From the NCBI GenBank assembly GCA_965204715.1, contig OZ242009.1:868001-932000 (forward strand): a stretch of DNA of 64,000 nt, written 5' to 3'. The notes beneath the pieces were generated by a model that worked only from the letters and a program-made list of their open reading frames with translations, was not told the DNA's origin and made no database searches. A program made the position numbers and the translations under genes. This DNA comes from CATOSP01 sp965204715 (lineage in GTDB: Bacteria; Chloroflexota; Dehalococcoidia; Lucifugimonadales; UBA3495). This document shows positions 1 through 8,371 of this stretch, piece after piece; position 1 is the stretch's first letter, and the number at the start of each line of letters is the position of its first letter.

Positions 1-39
1 ATGCCGGACGGGGCACGGCGGAAAGGATCCGTCCCCTGA
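1..39 (+). CDS. 3' tail of an upstream gene (partial)
   Basis: Frame 1 is open from the window edge to a TGA at 37-39, which overlaps the ATG of the next gene (TGATG). Such overlap is usual for translationally coupled genes, so these 12 codons are probably the end of a gene lying outside the window. Too short to identify. Confidence 0.3.
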   Translation: MPDGARRKGSVP

Positions 40-818
40 TGAGCAGGTTTCTGGACCAACTCGAGCGGATCAGTCAGAACGCCCCAACCCCGATGGGGTT
101 CGGCGTGACGCGCGCCGAAAGGACCCCGGGCATGGCCTTGGTGGCACTGGTCTCTGATAACCACGCCGAAGGTTGCGCCGCAATCGCCGACCTGGCTCCC
201 GATGGGGCGGTCTTGCTTGGCATTGATGGCCCTGCCGGGTTGGACTCAATGAAGAACATCCTGACCTCCGCTCCTTGGGGCGTCCACTGCGAGTCCCTGA
301 CACCCGAGGATGCCGAAGCATACCAGGAAGCGGGCTGTGACCTGCTGACTTTCGGCCTTGAGGAGACTCGCGCCTCTGCACTGTCATCCGACGAACTGGC
401 CCGCGTCCTGTGCATCGAACCACGCCTCTCCAATCGCCAGGCCCGCGCCATCGACGCCCTGCCCGTGGACGTGCTTCTGGTGGACATGCGGGACCATTCC
501 GGTGGGTGGACTCTGGCCAACATCGCAACAGTCGCCGGAGTCAGCCGACGGGTGGACAAGTACGTGCTCCTCCACCTGTCCCAACCTCCGGAGAAGACTG
601 ACCTGGAGGCGATACGCAACATCGGTGTTCAGGGTCTTGCCATAGATGTAGGAGCTACGACCCTGGACTCTCTGAGGGAACTGAAGACCAACCTGCTGGG
701 GATGCCGCGCCAGCGCCCTCGCCAGAGGGGCAGGGCGGTGGTGCCTTCCTCGGTGTTCCCGTCGGGCGGACGCGCTCCCGAACCCGAGCAGGAAGACGAC
801 GAGGATGACCTTGACTGA
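39..818 (+). CDS. unknown 259-aa protein with acidic C-terminal tail
   Basis: Intact frame starting at an ATG that overlaps the preceding TGA, so it is probably the second gene of an operon. The body (about residues 1-220) alternates hydrophobic strands (GAVLLGIDG, VDVLLVDMRD, VQGLAIDVG) with helices, a pattern compatible with a TIM-barrel-like fold; that fold is inference. The last 40 residues are Arg/Pro-rich and then acidic (EPEQEDDEDDLD), probably disordered. No signal peptide and no catalytic motif I can name. The next gene, a membrane protease, starts 30 bases downstream and is probably co-transcribed. Confidence 0.75.
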   Translation: MSRFLDQLERISQNAPTPMGFGVTRAERTPGMALVALVSDNHAEGCAAIADLAPDGAVLLGIDGPAGLDSMKNILTSAPWGVHCESLTPEDAEAYQEAGCDLLTFGLEETRASALSSDELARVLCIEPRLSNRQARAIDALPVDVLLVDMRDHSGGWTLANIATVAGVSRRVDKYVLLHLSQPPEKTDLEAIRNIGVQGLAIDVGATTLDSLRELKTNLLGMPRQRPRQRGRAVVPSSVFPSGGRAPEPEQEDDEDDLD

Positions 819-848
819 CAATCTGTCAGCTCCGGCTCGGGTCCTGTA

Positions 849-1550
849 ATGCTGCTCAGACACCTGGACCTCCTCCAACACGACCCTGCCAGTTACCTGA
901 TCCTGGTGGGGTTGACTGTTCTTTCCGTGGTCATCGCGGTCACAATCCACGAATTCAGCCACGCCGCCATCGCCAGCGTGTTGGGCGACCACACGGCCAG
1001 GCATCAAGGCCGCGTGTCGCTGAATCCCGTCAGGCATCTGGACCCTGCCGGGTCTCTGTTGTTCCTGGTCGCCGGGTTTGGCTGGGGCAAACCTGTTCCA
1101 GTGAACCCATACCGGCTGGCCCACGGGGGAATCGGCGAGACCATGGTGTCGGCGGCCGGCCCACTGTCGAACCTGGCAACGGCGTTCCTGATGGCTGTCC
1201 CCATCAAACTGGGGGTAGTGGACTACTATGGCTTCGGGCTGGGTTCGATTATGAATCTGAAGAGCGGTGACATGGGAGACTTCGTGGCCGCCACACTGGG
1301 AATGACCGTGCTTTTCAACCTGGTCCTGGCCGTGTTCAACCTCATTCCCCTTTCCCCACTGGACGGTTCCAGGGTACTGGGCGGGTTGATTCCCAGCCAG
1401 AGCCGGGAAAGCTATGAGCGGTTCCAAAGGTTCGGCCCGGTGGTCTTGGTGGGCCTGATCATGCTGGACTTCCTGATTGACTTCAGCATCCTTGGGACTA
1501 TAATCTCCCGACCGGTAAACTTCCTGTTTTCCCTGGCTGTGGGCGGCTAG
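849..1550 (+). CDS. site-2 protease family (M50) zinc metalloprotease
   Basis: Predicted integral membrane zinc protease of the M50/site-2 family, which cleaves transmembrane substrates within the bilayer. The zinc motif HEFSHA (HExxH) lies in the first membrane segment after VVIAVTIHEF, about residue 36. The distal ligand region NLIPLSPLDGSRVL (the family's NPxDG-like element) is near residue 170. About five hydrophobic segments are visible. At 233 residues it is a compact, PDZ-less member similar to short bacterial YwhC/Rip-like proteins. The substrate cannot be told from context; the upstream neighbour is the unknown acidic-tailed protein, with which it may form an operon. Confidence 0.88.
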   Translation: MLLRHLDLLQHDPASYLILVGLTVLSVVIAVTIHEFSHAAIASVLGDHTARHQGRVSLNPVRHLDPAGSLLFLVAGFGWGKPVPVNPYRLAHGGIGETMVSAAGPLSNLATAFLMAVPIKLGVVDYYGFGLGSIMNLKSGDMGDFVAATLGMTVLFNLVLAVFNLIPLSPLDGSRVLGGLIPSQSRESYERFQRFGPVVLVGLIMLDFLIDFSILGTIISRPVNFLFSLAVGG

Positions 1551-1768
1551 TCGGTCACCAACTAACCATTCTTGCGTTGGCGTTTGGTCCCAGTTCTCTC
1601 GGCTTTTCTCACACGGCATGGACATCACATAATACTCCAACACTCCCAACCCTCTGCCTCGTGCTAGAATGCGGTAACTCGATGTGTCTCCTGCCTTTTG
1701 CTTACCCGGTTGACTTGGCCAGGGGCATCGACTCGACAAGGGAGCCTGTGCAAGGGAGCCTGTGTTAG

Positions 1769-2212
1769 ATGGCGCAACCACCCGAAGACCCGACCGATGT
1801 GGACCTCGACGGGCTGCTCCTGCCGGAGGAGGGCATCGTTGACCTGACCGACAAGCTCACCGGCTACCTGACCGAGATCGAACTGGGGGGTATGCCGGAC
1901 ATCATCGGGCAGGTGCTGGACGATTTTCTCGAACAATGCGGCAGTATGCCCGAGGACCTGACCTCCCAAGACGCATTTGACCAGATTACCCGGAACCAGC
2001 TCGCGGTGACGTTGGCCTATCAACTGGGGCGTCTGGAGGGCCGCTCCCCCCAGGTGGTCCGACTGCTTATGGGTCAGGCCATAGAAGAGTGGGGAACGCG
2101 GCAGATCGAGGAGTCGGCAGTCGTCTCCGACCATGACCTCCAGAATCCCAAGGAGATGGTCTACCCGCGCCTGCGCCGCATGGAGTACACGGACCCGGAC
2201 GAGGTCCAATAG
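1769..2212 (+). CDS. hypothetical 147-aa acidic protein
   Basis: Intact frame with ATG start after about 220 bases of non-coding sequence. The product is acidic and mostly helical (for example DIIGQVLDDFLEQCGSMPEDL and RSPQVVRLLMGQAIEEWGTRQ), with no membrane segment or signal peptide. I do not recognise a family. It lies 46 bases upstream of the amidohydrolase and could be co-transcribed with it. Confidence 0.65.
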   Translation: MAQPPEDPTDVDLDGLLLPEEGIVDLTDKLTGYLTEIELGGMPDIIGQVLDDFLEQCGSMPEDLTSQDAFDQITRNQLAVTLAYQLGRLEGRSPQVVRLLMGQAIEEWGTRQIEESAVVSDHDLQNPKEMVYPRLRRMEYTDPDEVQ

Positions 2213-2258
2213 CCGCGCGCAGTGGCCATCATACCAATCCTGAACTCAAGGGGGAGCC

Positions 2259-3440
2259 GTGACGACGACACCCGAGACCCACGACCTGCTATTGACCGGG
2301 GGAACACTGCTCGACCCATACCAGGGAATCCACGACCGGCGGGACATCGCCTTCAAGGATGGAGTCGTGTCTGCCGTCTCAGAGCGGATCGACCCTTCCA
2401 CCGCCACCTCGGTGGTGGACGTGCCCGGAAAGCTGATTACCCCCGGCCTGATCGACCTTCACGGGCATTTTTACCACGGCGCAAATGGCACTGCCGTTCA
2501 CGCAGACGAAATGTGCCTTTCCGCGGGCTGCACCACAGGCGTTGATGCGGGCAGCGCCGGGTTCCTGAATTACCCGGCCATGCGCGACTACGTTTTCCCG
2601 GCCCACCGCACCCGGTTGCTGTCCTTCCTTCATATTGCCGCAATTGGACTGGCGGCCAACCGGGTACTGGGCGGAGGACTCCACGATATGCGCATCATCG
2701 ACGTGGACCAGACATCAGATGCCATCAAACAGAACCCCGGCTTCTGCTTCGGCGTCAAGGTGCGGATGCACATCAACGCCGTCGCCGCCTGGAACGCCCA
2801 CGAAGCGATGCGCAAGGCCAAGGACGCCGCCGAGCAGTCGGGCACTCGTCTTATGGTGCATGTCAGCGGCACGCCAATACCCTTGCCGGACATCCTCGAC
2901 TTCATGGGCCCCGGAGACATCGTCACCCACGCCTTCAACGGCAACCCCGAGGGAATCCTGGACAACCAAGGCAAGATACGCCCCCAGGTCAGGGAGGCTG
3001 CCGAGCGCGGCGTGATCATGGACGTTGCCCACGCCGGGGTGCATTGCGACGTGGAGGTAGTGAAGTCCGCCCTGGGGCAGGAGTTTTTCCCCGATACCAT
3101 CAGCACCGACATTCACATCGCTCCGCCGGGCCGCACCGTCTACCTGATGAACGACCTGGTGAGCAAGTTCCACGCTATGGGCATGTCCTTGTCCGACGCG
3201 GTGGCCGCCAGCACCATCAAGCCCGCCAGGGTGCTGGGCATGGAGGACGAGATAGGTTCCCTGGCGCCCGGCATGTCCGGCGACGCCGCCGTCTACGACC
3301 TGCGCGAGGGGCGCTTCGTATGGTTCGACAGCGCCGGGCACAGCGTCGACGGCAAGCTGCGGATGGACACCTTCATGTCCGTCCGGGCCGGCGTCGTCGC
3401 GTGGCGCGAGGGTCAACTCGTGCAGATGGGCAACTGCTGA
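2259..3440 (+). CDS. amidohydrolase/deacetylase family metallohydrolase
   Basis: Cytoplasmic metal-dependent hydrolase of the amidohydrolase superfamily, close to the dihydroorotase-like EF_0837/AHA_3915 or Atu3266 deacetylase type. The N-terminal beta-sandwich is followed by LITPGLIDLHGHFYHG with the HxH metal site (about residues 70-75). Further hallmarks are KVRMHINAVAAW (candidate bridging Lys), LMVHVSG, DIVTHAFNG (His), and STDIHIAPPG (candidate Asp), then the returning C-terminal strand LAPGMSGDAAVYDL. The start is GTG at 2259, preceded by GGGGGAG. The length of 393 aa is normal. The substrate is likely an N-acyl or cyclic amide, but cannot be specified. Confidence 0.88.
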   Translation: MTTTPETHDLLLTGGTLLDPYQGIHDRRDIAFKDGVVSAVSERIDPSTATSVVDVPGKLITPGLIDLHGHFYHGANGTAVHADEMCLSAGCTTGVDAGSAGFLNYPAMRDYVFPAHRTRLLSFLHIAAIGLAANRVLGGGLHDMRIIDVDQTSDAIKQNPGFCFGVKVRMHINAVAAWNAHEAMRKAKDAAEQSGTRLMVHVSGTPIPLPDILDFMGPGDIVTHAFNGNPEGILDNQGKIRPQVREAAERGVIMDVAHAGVHCDVEVVKSALGQEFFPDTISTDIHIAPPGRTVYLMNDLVSKFHAMGMSLSDAVAASTIKPARVLGMEDEIGSLAPGMSGDAAVYDLREGRFVWFDSAGHSVDGKLRMDTFMSVRAGVVAWREGQLVQMGNC

Positions 3441-3481
3441 GGACAATATCCTCGTCTCAACTGGACAGGTGAGGTATTGGC

Positions 3482-3703
3482 ATGGCCATGATCCGGGAAC
3501 CCTGCCAGGATTGCGCTGGCGAAGGGTCCACTGGCTGCCTGAACCCGGACTGCGACCACGGCCATGTCTACGTCATGGATGAGGAACATTGGGACCTGTC
3601 CGAGCGCAACGGGCGGTGGGAGGACTGCCGCCAGTGCGAGGGCACAGGATTTCAGCGGTGCGCCAACTGCCGTGGCCGCGGCTGGTACTGGCAGCAGGAA
3701 TAA
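3482..3703 (+). CDS. small zinc-binding protein with DnaJ-type CxxCxGxG repeats
   Basis: Only 73 residues, almost all of it a DnaJ-like cysteine-rich zinc domain. The four knuckles are CQDCAGEG, CLNPDCDHGH, CRQCEGTG and CANCRGRG. In DnaJ these bind two zinc ions and help hold unfolded clients. Here there is no J domain and no other module, so a stand-alone zinc-knuckle chaperone or cofactor-delivery role is inference. It starts at ATG 3482, with an in-frame stop just upstream, so it is not the end of a longer protein. Confidence 0.75.
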   Translation: MAMIREPCQDCAGEGSTGCLNPDCDHGHVYVMDEEHWDLSERNGRWEDCRQCEGTGFQRCANCRGRGWYWQQE

Positions 3704-3945
3704 CACCTGCTCTGATCGTCCGGCGCGGGAGCGTTAACTGCCCCGGGAATTGGCGCCGTTCCTCCGGGACGACGGTGGCGGCTCATCGAACGGTTCGTCG
3801 TTGGCCAACGCTTCGCCGCGCCGCCTGGCCCAGGCTTCCCATTCATGGCGGGCCTCAAATTAAGCGGCGCAGCCATCCGCCAAATGGGAGTTTGACGCTC
3901 CATTATCCCCTTGTAAACGAAGACTTACGCTGTCAGACTGTAGTC
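3704..3945 (-). other. intergenic; possible gene-tail remnant on the minus strand
   Basis: No intact gene. On the minus strand 3734-3859 is open between two TAA codons and reads like the natural C-terminus of a protein (AWARRRGEALANDEPFDEPP), but has no start codon. It may be the relic of a deleted gene; the evidence is only amino-acid texture. Confidence 0.25.
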
Positions 3946-4830
3946 ATGTTGACTGGGCATTTTTCGTTGCAAGAGCCACTTCCAGAGTTGAGGGACCCCC
4001 ACGTTCTGGCCGTGCTGAGGCCCTGGATCGACGTAGGCAACGTCGGCACCTTGAGCCTGGACCGGGTTGAGAGGCACCTGAAGGCCGAGGAGTTGGGCCG
4101 TCTGGAAAAACCGGGCCGGTTCTACGACTTCACCCGCTATCGTCCCCGGTCCTACATTGACCAAGGCAAGCGCGGGTACTCCATTCCAAGCACTATCTTC
4201 CGCTATGCGGTGCGGGAAGAGCCGCCCGACCTGGTGTTTGCCCACCTTCTCGAACCCCATGTCTACGGGGAAGACTACACCGAGTCCGTGGTGGAAGTGC
4301 TCAAACTGCTGGGGGCGAAGCGCTATGCGCTGATTGGCGCGATGTATGACATGGTGCCCCACACTCGCCGCCTGCTGGTATCGGGCGCATCTGACCAGGG
4401 CGGGGCCGAGGAAGAGAACCGGATAGTTGGGGCCCGTCCCAGCGATTATGAAGGACCGACCAGCATCACCTACCTTATATCCCAGCAGGCCGAGGCAATG
4501 GGCATGGAGACCCGGGCCTTCATCGTGCACCTGCCCCAGTATTTCCAGGTGGACGAGGACTTCACCGGAGCCACCAGGTTGATGGAGGTCCTCTGCTACC
4601 TCTACGGACTGCCGGAACGGTTGAAGGAACAGAATCGGGGCCGCCGTCAGTACGAATCACTACGGAGCATTGTCGATGACTCCTCGGAAGTATCGTCCCT
4701 GCTCCGGCGGCTGGAAGAACGGTACGACCGGGAACATGGCCAGGAGGAGTCTTCAAGCCCTCTCCCGTCCACCATCGAAGACTTCCTGAAAGACCTTGAG
4801 CAGGGGTTCGACCCTCCGGCGCGTGAGTAA
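3946..4830 (+). CDS. PAC2 family protein (proteasome-assembly-chaperone-like fold)
   Basis: Related to the PAC2/COG2047 group of ATP-grasp-neighbour or chaperone-like proteins. Family features are PPDLVFAHLLEPHVYGEDYTE early, then KLLGAKRYALIGAMYDMVPHTR, RPSDYEGPTSITYLI, and FIVHLPQYFQVDEDFTGATRLMEVL. The last 60 residues are charged and coiled-coil-like. The frame stays open for another 119 codons upstream, but that stretch has no protein-like texture and overlaps the zinc-knuckle gene. The ATG at 3946 gives 294 aa, a normal family length. Molecular function in bacteria is not established. Confidence 0.75.
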   Translation: MLTGHFSLQEPLPELRDPHVLAVLRPWIDVGNVGTLSLDRVERHLKAEELGRLEKPGRFYDFTRYRPRSYIDQGKRGYSIPSTIFRYAVREEPPDLVFAHLLEPHVYGEDYTESVVEVLKLLGAKRYALIGAMYDMVPHTRRLLVSGASDQGGAEEENRIVGARPSDYEGPTSITYLISQQAEAMGMETRAFIVHLPQYFQVDEDFTGATRLMEVLCYLYGLPERLKEQNRGRRQYESLRSIVDDSSEVSSLLRRLEERYDREHGQEESSSPLPSTIEDFLKDLEQGFDPPARE

Positions 4831-4878
4831 CCGGAGTCGTTAGAAACCTTTCGACCGTGTACAGGGGATGACAACCAA

Positions 4879-4910
4879 AGACCCGGAGGCCACATGGCAA
4901 CTCCGGGTCT
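4879..4910. terminator. bidirectional terminator between converging genes
   Basis: Perfect 10-bp arms AGACCCGGAG / CTCCGGGTCT with a 12-base loop, followed by CTTT on the plus strand and TTTGGTTGT on the minus strand. It sits between the ends of the PAC2 gene (plus) and the first acyl-CoA dehydrogenase (minus). Confidence 0.75.
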
Positions 4911-4935
4911 CTTTACGTCTCGGGTAGTGGTTGGG

Positions 4936-6072
4936 CTAAAGCGACATCAGCCGGGCCATTCTTGCCTTGTGATGGATGGCATCCCCCAAGTAGTGCTGGA
5001 GAGTCCTGGCGCGCTTGGTGTACTGGGTCAGGCCGTACTCCAGGTCGGAGCCGATGCCGCCGTGGACGTGGTGGGAGCAGTCGCAGGCTTTCGGGAACCC
5101 GTCGCTGACCACCGCCTTGGCCATCGACACGGCCACGCCCGCGCCGGGGTCGCCATCATCTATCTGGGAGAGGGCGTCGTAGGCGGACCACCTGGCGGCG
5201 TCGGCCTCGTTCAGGCACTCGATCACGTGGTCCTGCACCCGCTGGAACGTGCCGATGGGCACTCCAAAGGCGATCCGGGTCTGGCTGTATTCCTGGGACA
5301 TCTCGAACACCCGCTGGGTACCCCCGGACATATAGGCGCACAGGGCGGCCGTTGCCAGTTCCGTCGCATTGTCTATGGCAGGCCAGGCCCCGTCCACCGG
5401 GCCCAGCACGTTCGCTTCCGGCACCTCCACGTTGGAGAAATTGACCTCGCAGACCTTGGGACCGATCCACCCGGTCTGCACCCGGACCGAAACGCCGGGC
5501 GCGTCCTTCTCTACCACAAACATGCTGATGCCCTGTTCCGGCGTTTCCCCCGAGGAAGTGCGGGCAACCACGATCAGTTGGTCAGCCACGTTTGCGTCCG
5601 GGATGAACAGCTTGGCGCCGTTCAGCACAAAGTTGCCATTGCGCCGGGTGGCCGGCATCTGCACCGTGCCGGGACCCCACCCATAGTCCGGCTCGGTCTG
5701 GGCAAAGGCGAATATCTGCTGCCCCGAAGCAATGGACGGAAGCAGCGCCTGCTTCTGGGACTCATCCCCTGCTTCGAGAATGGCATGGGCCGAAAGCACC
5801 GCGGACGACAGCAGCGGGCTGGGGCAGGCATAGAATCCCAGCGCTTCCTGCACCACGCCCAGATCGGTGAAGGAGTTGCCTGAACCGCCGTACTGCTCCG
5901 GGATAACCATGCCGGCCCAGCCTATCTCGCACATCATCTCCCATATATCGACCGCGAATCCGCTCTCGCTGTCGTCGATCTCCAGTACCCGTGTCTTGGG
6001 CATCTCGGCGTCCAGGAACTCCCTGGCTGAGTTCTGCAACAGTGTCTGAATCTCGGTAAGGGCTAGGTCCAT
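4936..6072 (-). CDS. acyl-CoA dehydrogenase family protein (beta-like)
   Basis: Acyl-CoA dehydrogenase fold, 378 aa: N-terminal helices, the IPEQYGGSGNSFTDL region, the FAD-contacting beta-domain (FAQTEPDYGWGPGTVQM), the C-terminal helical domain, and the HGGIGSDLEYGLTQYTKRARTLQHYLGD ending. There is no T-I-E-I/G-T-N-E type catalytic Glu motif at the C-terminus. The HGGIG...KRA..L.GD ending is typical of the shorter subunits found in heteromeric acyl-CoA dehydrogenases such as those of steroid side-chain degradation. It is the last of four consecutive paralogues on the minus strand. Substrate unknown; pairing with the 8372-9595 product is inference. Confidence 0.85.
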   Translation of the reverse strand: MDLALTEIQTLLQNSAREFLDAEMPKTRVLEIDDSESGFAVDIWEMMCEIGWAGMVIPEQYGGSGNSFTDLGVVQEALGFYACPSPLLSSAVLSAHAILEAGDESQKQALLPSIASGQQIFAFAQTEPDYGWGPGTVQMPATRRNGNFVLNGAKLFIPDANVADQLIVVARTSSGETPEQGISMFVVEKDAPGVSVRVQTGWIGPKVCEVNFSNVEVPEANVLGPVDGAWPAIDNATELATAALCAYMSGGTQRVFEMSQEYSQTRIAFGVPIGTFQRVQDHVIECLNEADAARWSAYDALSQIDDGDPGAGVAVSMAKAVVSDGFPKACDCSHHVHGGIGSDLEYGLTQYTKRARTLQHYLGDAIHHKARMARLMSL

Positions 6073-6141
6073 GATGGTCTCCTTCTATGGTCTTTGCGAC
6101 GGTCTTGCGCAACTGCCGTTGGTTTCGCCGGTCCGATTCCC

Positions 6142-7387
6142 TTAACGGGTAGAGGGCGTCAGTTCCACATCATCCTGACGGAGCCGCGATTCCTGGTAAT
6201 CTTGCCAGTCATGAGAGTTGCTGGCAACCTCGTCCGGCTGGCTTCCCAGCCCCAGCGCGTTGGCGATAATCGCCACGTCTCCCGCAACTGCCGACTCTGG
6301 CGGAATGTCCGCTACCGCCAGCCGTTGCAGGCGCTCAAACCTGCCACTGGCAGGAGCGCGGGGATCATCGGAATCCAGCAGAGCGTACATGCCCGCCACC
6401 TGCCGTGCAATCTCCGCCATCCTGTAGACGGTGCGCCGCTGCAACTCCCGGGTCTGTGCATCGTGGTAGGTCAGTTCCTGCCCCGTCTCATTCATCCAGG
6501 CATCGCGGGTGCGGAACAGGGCTGCCAGGCGGGAGTTAATGCAGGCTTCCATCAACAGTTGCTGGCAGTTGGGTTCGCTGGCCAGGCTCTCGCCCTCGTG
6601 CCATGTTTCCCTGGCGTAATCCAATAGCTGCGCCAGCCCCTCGTCATCCGGCAGCGGGGGCAACGGCTCCAATTCCTCCGACTGGAGCAGCGAGCCAAGC
6701 ATCCAGCCGTCGTCCTCACCACCCAGCAGACAATGGGATGGTACGCGCACTTTTTCAAAGGTTATGAGCCGCTCCGCGCCGGTATTCGGGCGGCGCGGCA
6801 TGGACACCGACACCCCGTCCAGGGCCGAGGGTATCAGGAACACGGAGACGACTGGAGACGGGCCTTCAGGACCGCTGACCGCCTGCACCCACAGGAAGTC
6901 CGGCGACACATCTAATCCCGCCGCCGCCCCAACGCCCACCGGCGGCCCGGAGAACATGTCGAAGCCGTCGAGAATGTAGTCATCCCCGTCCCGCAGCGTC
7001 TCCACCGGCGTTCTGGTTGGATCAACTGCGCCCTCGGAGCTTGGAGACGGCATCCAGCAGGCCAACTGCCCCGAGGCTATGGTTGACAGCAGCATCCGCC
7101 GCTGGTCAGCCGAACCGTGTTCACCGACAGCGGCTAGTATCCCCCCTGTCTGTTGGACCGTCTGCCGCAGCCCGACCCGCTCCAACTCCTGCAGGAGTAC
7201 CACCCTGCGATCAGGGTTCAGGTACGCATCAAGCCAACCCTGCTGGCTGAGCAGGGAAATCGGCGAGTCCGCAGGCGCAAAGTCGAAGGGGGGAGTACTT
7301 GAAACGCCGGACAAGTGGCGGTCGAGCAGCGACCTCACTTCCTGGCGGAACCGTTCCTGGTCATCGGAGTAGTGGTACCTAAAGTCC
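6142..7387 (-). CDS. divergent acyl-CoA dehydrogenase paralogue
   Basis: Full-length (415 aa) but strongly divergent member of the same family as 8372-9595. It shares the MDFRYHYSDDQERFRQEVRSLLD start and the C-terminal helices (CQQLLMEACINSRLAALFRTRDAWMNETGQELTYHDAQ). The FAD/substrate core is eroded: the usual TEPxxGSD motif is replaced by PSPSSEGAVDPTRT, and the C-terminal catalytic G-T-I-E-I-Q region is missing (NALGLGSQPDEVASNSHDW). Start is TTG at 7387-7389. It is probably non-catalytic or of changed function, perhaps a partner subunit. Confidence 0.75.
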
Positions 7388-7440
7388 AACGCCCTCTCCC
7401 GGAATGGTCCCTTGCGATACCGGGTCCCGTCCCGGGCCGG

Positions 7441-8224
7441 TTACTGCCGTTCCTGCTGCAGGAACTGGCGGATGCTTTCTATGGTCGCGTCTTCGGTGGA
7501 GCGGAAAGCGTACCCGCCCCGCTCCTCTTCCAGTATCGTCTGCGCGATCTCCCACCCCTGCGTCGGCAGCCCCACCAGGCAGTCCTTGGGCGCACGCACG
7601 TTATCCAGGATGACGGTGCGCTCGCTGCCCGCCAGCATCCGCTTGGTCACGATTGATATACCGGGCAGGGTGGCGTCCACCATCAGGATGCCCAGGTTCA
7701 GGCGTGGCGGCCGGTCCGGGTCCGTCACTGCCAGCGTCCACAGGTAGTCCGGGTCGAACCGTCCCGTGATGAACGCCTTCTCCCCGGAGATAACGTACTC
7801 ATCGCCCTCCAGCGCCGCCTGCGTGCTGATTGATGCCAGGTCAGACCCGCTTCGAGGCTCGTTAAACGCCTGCCAGGTTATGGTCTCTCCCCGCAGCGCG
7901 GGCAAAACGTACCGCTGCTTCTGTTCCTCCGTGCCCCACACCATCATGGCCGGTATCCAGCGGCTGTTGTCCCCCATAGACGGGAGGACAAGCTGCTGGA
8001 TTTCCTCCTGCAATACCTCGGCGAATGCGGGACTGAAGCCGCCGCCCCCGTATTGCCTGGGCCAGGTTGGGGCAAGCCATCCCTGCGCCCCCAGCATCCT
8101 TCTGAAATCCTTGACCCGCTCCTGGGTTTCGGCCGTCAGGGGCCGGCCGTCGGGCGGGATGTTCAGGTCCCCGGGAGCGTGCTGTTGCAGCCAACTGCGC
8201 ACCACCCACCGGAATTCCTGTTGG
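7441..8224 (-). CDS. C-terminally truncated acyl-CoA dehydrogenase
   Basis: Contains the N-terminal and beta-sandwich domains of an acyl-CoA dehydrogenase: LAPTWPRQYGGGGFSPAFAEVLQEE, VWGTEEQKQRYVLPALRGE, and the intact FAD motif FNEPRSGSDLASISTQA. It stops with TAA after GWEIAQTILEEERGGYAF, about 255 aa, so the whole C-terminal helical domain (about 150 aa) and the catalytic Glu are missing. The likely true N-terminus extends upstream of the GTG at 8205 (IEFEKNYTQAQQEFRW in frame), but no ATG/GTG/TTG is present; an ATA stands where the start Met would align. I give an approximate boundary. It is probably a decaying gene, or it contributes a domain to the neighbouring paralogues. Confidence 0.65.
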
Positions 8225-8371
8225 GCCTGGGTGTAATTCTTCTCAAACTCTATGACAGACCTCTGACGGGACGCGGGATTATTCTGGACGAAATTATCCG
8301 GCGGGTCTCAGGGCGTCTCGCACGCTTGTCCTCAGACCTCGCCGGACTGCTGGTCACCCTTTCGATATAAC

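Noticed and set aside
1577..1768. 63-aa plus-strand frame between two genes
   Set aside because: Weak composition, no start context, no family resemblance.
384..1781. 465-aa minus-strand frame opposite the protease gene
   Set aside because: Shadow of the plus-strand genes; composition is not protein-like and it overlaps two well-supported genes.
3734..3859. Small minus-strand frame between the zinc-knuckle and PAC2 genes as a gene
   Set aside because: No start codon; at most a remnant.
7441..7443. Stop of the truncated acyl-CoA dehydrogenase as a recoded codon joining it to the next gene in the same frame
   Set aside because: The codon is TAA, and the sequence after it does not continue the missing C-terminal domain but leads into a new N-terminus.
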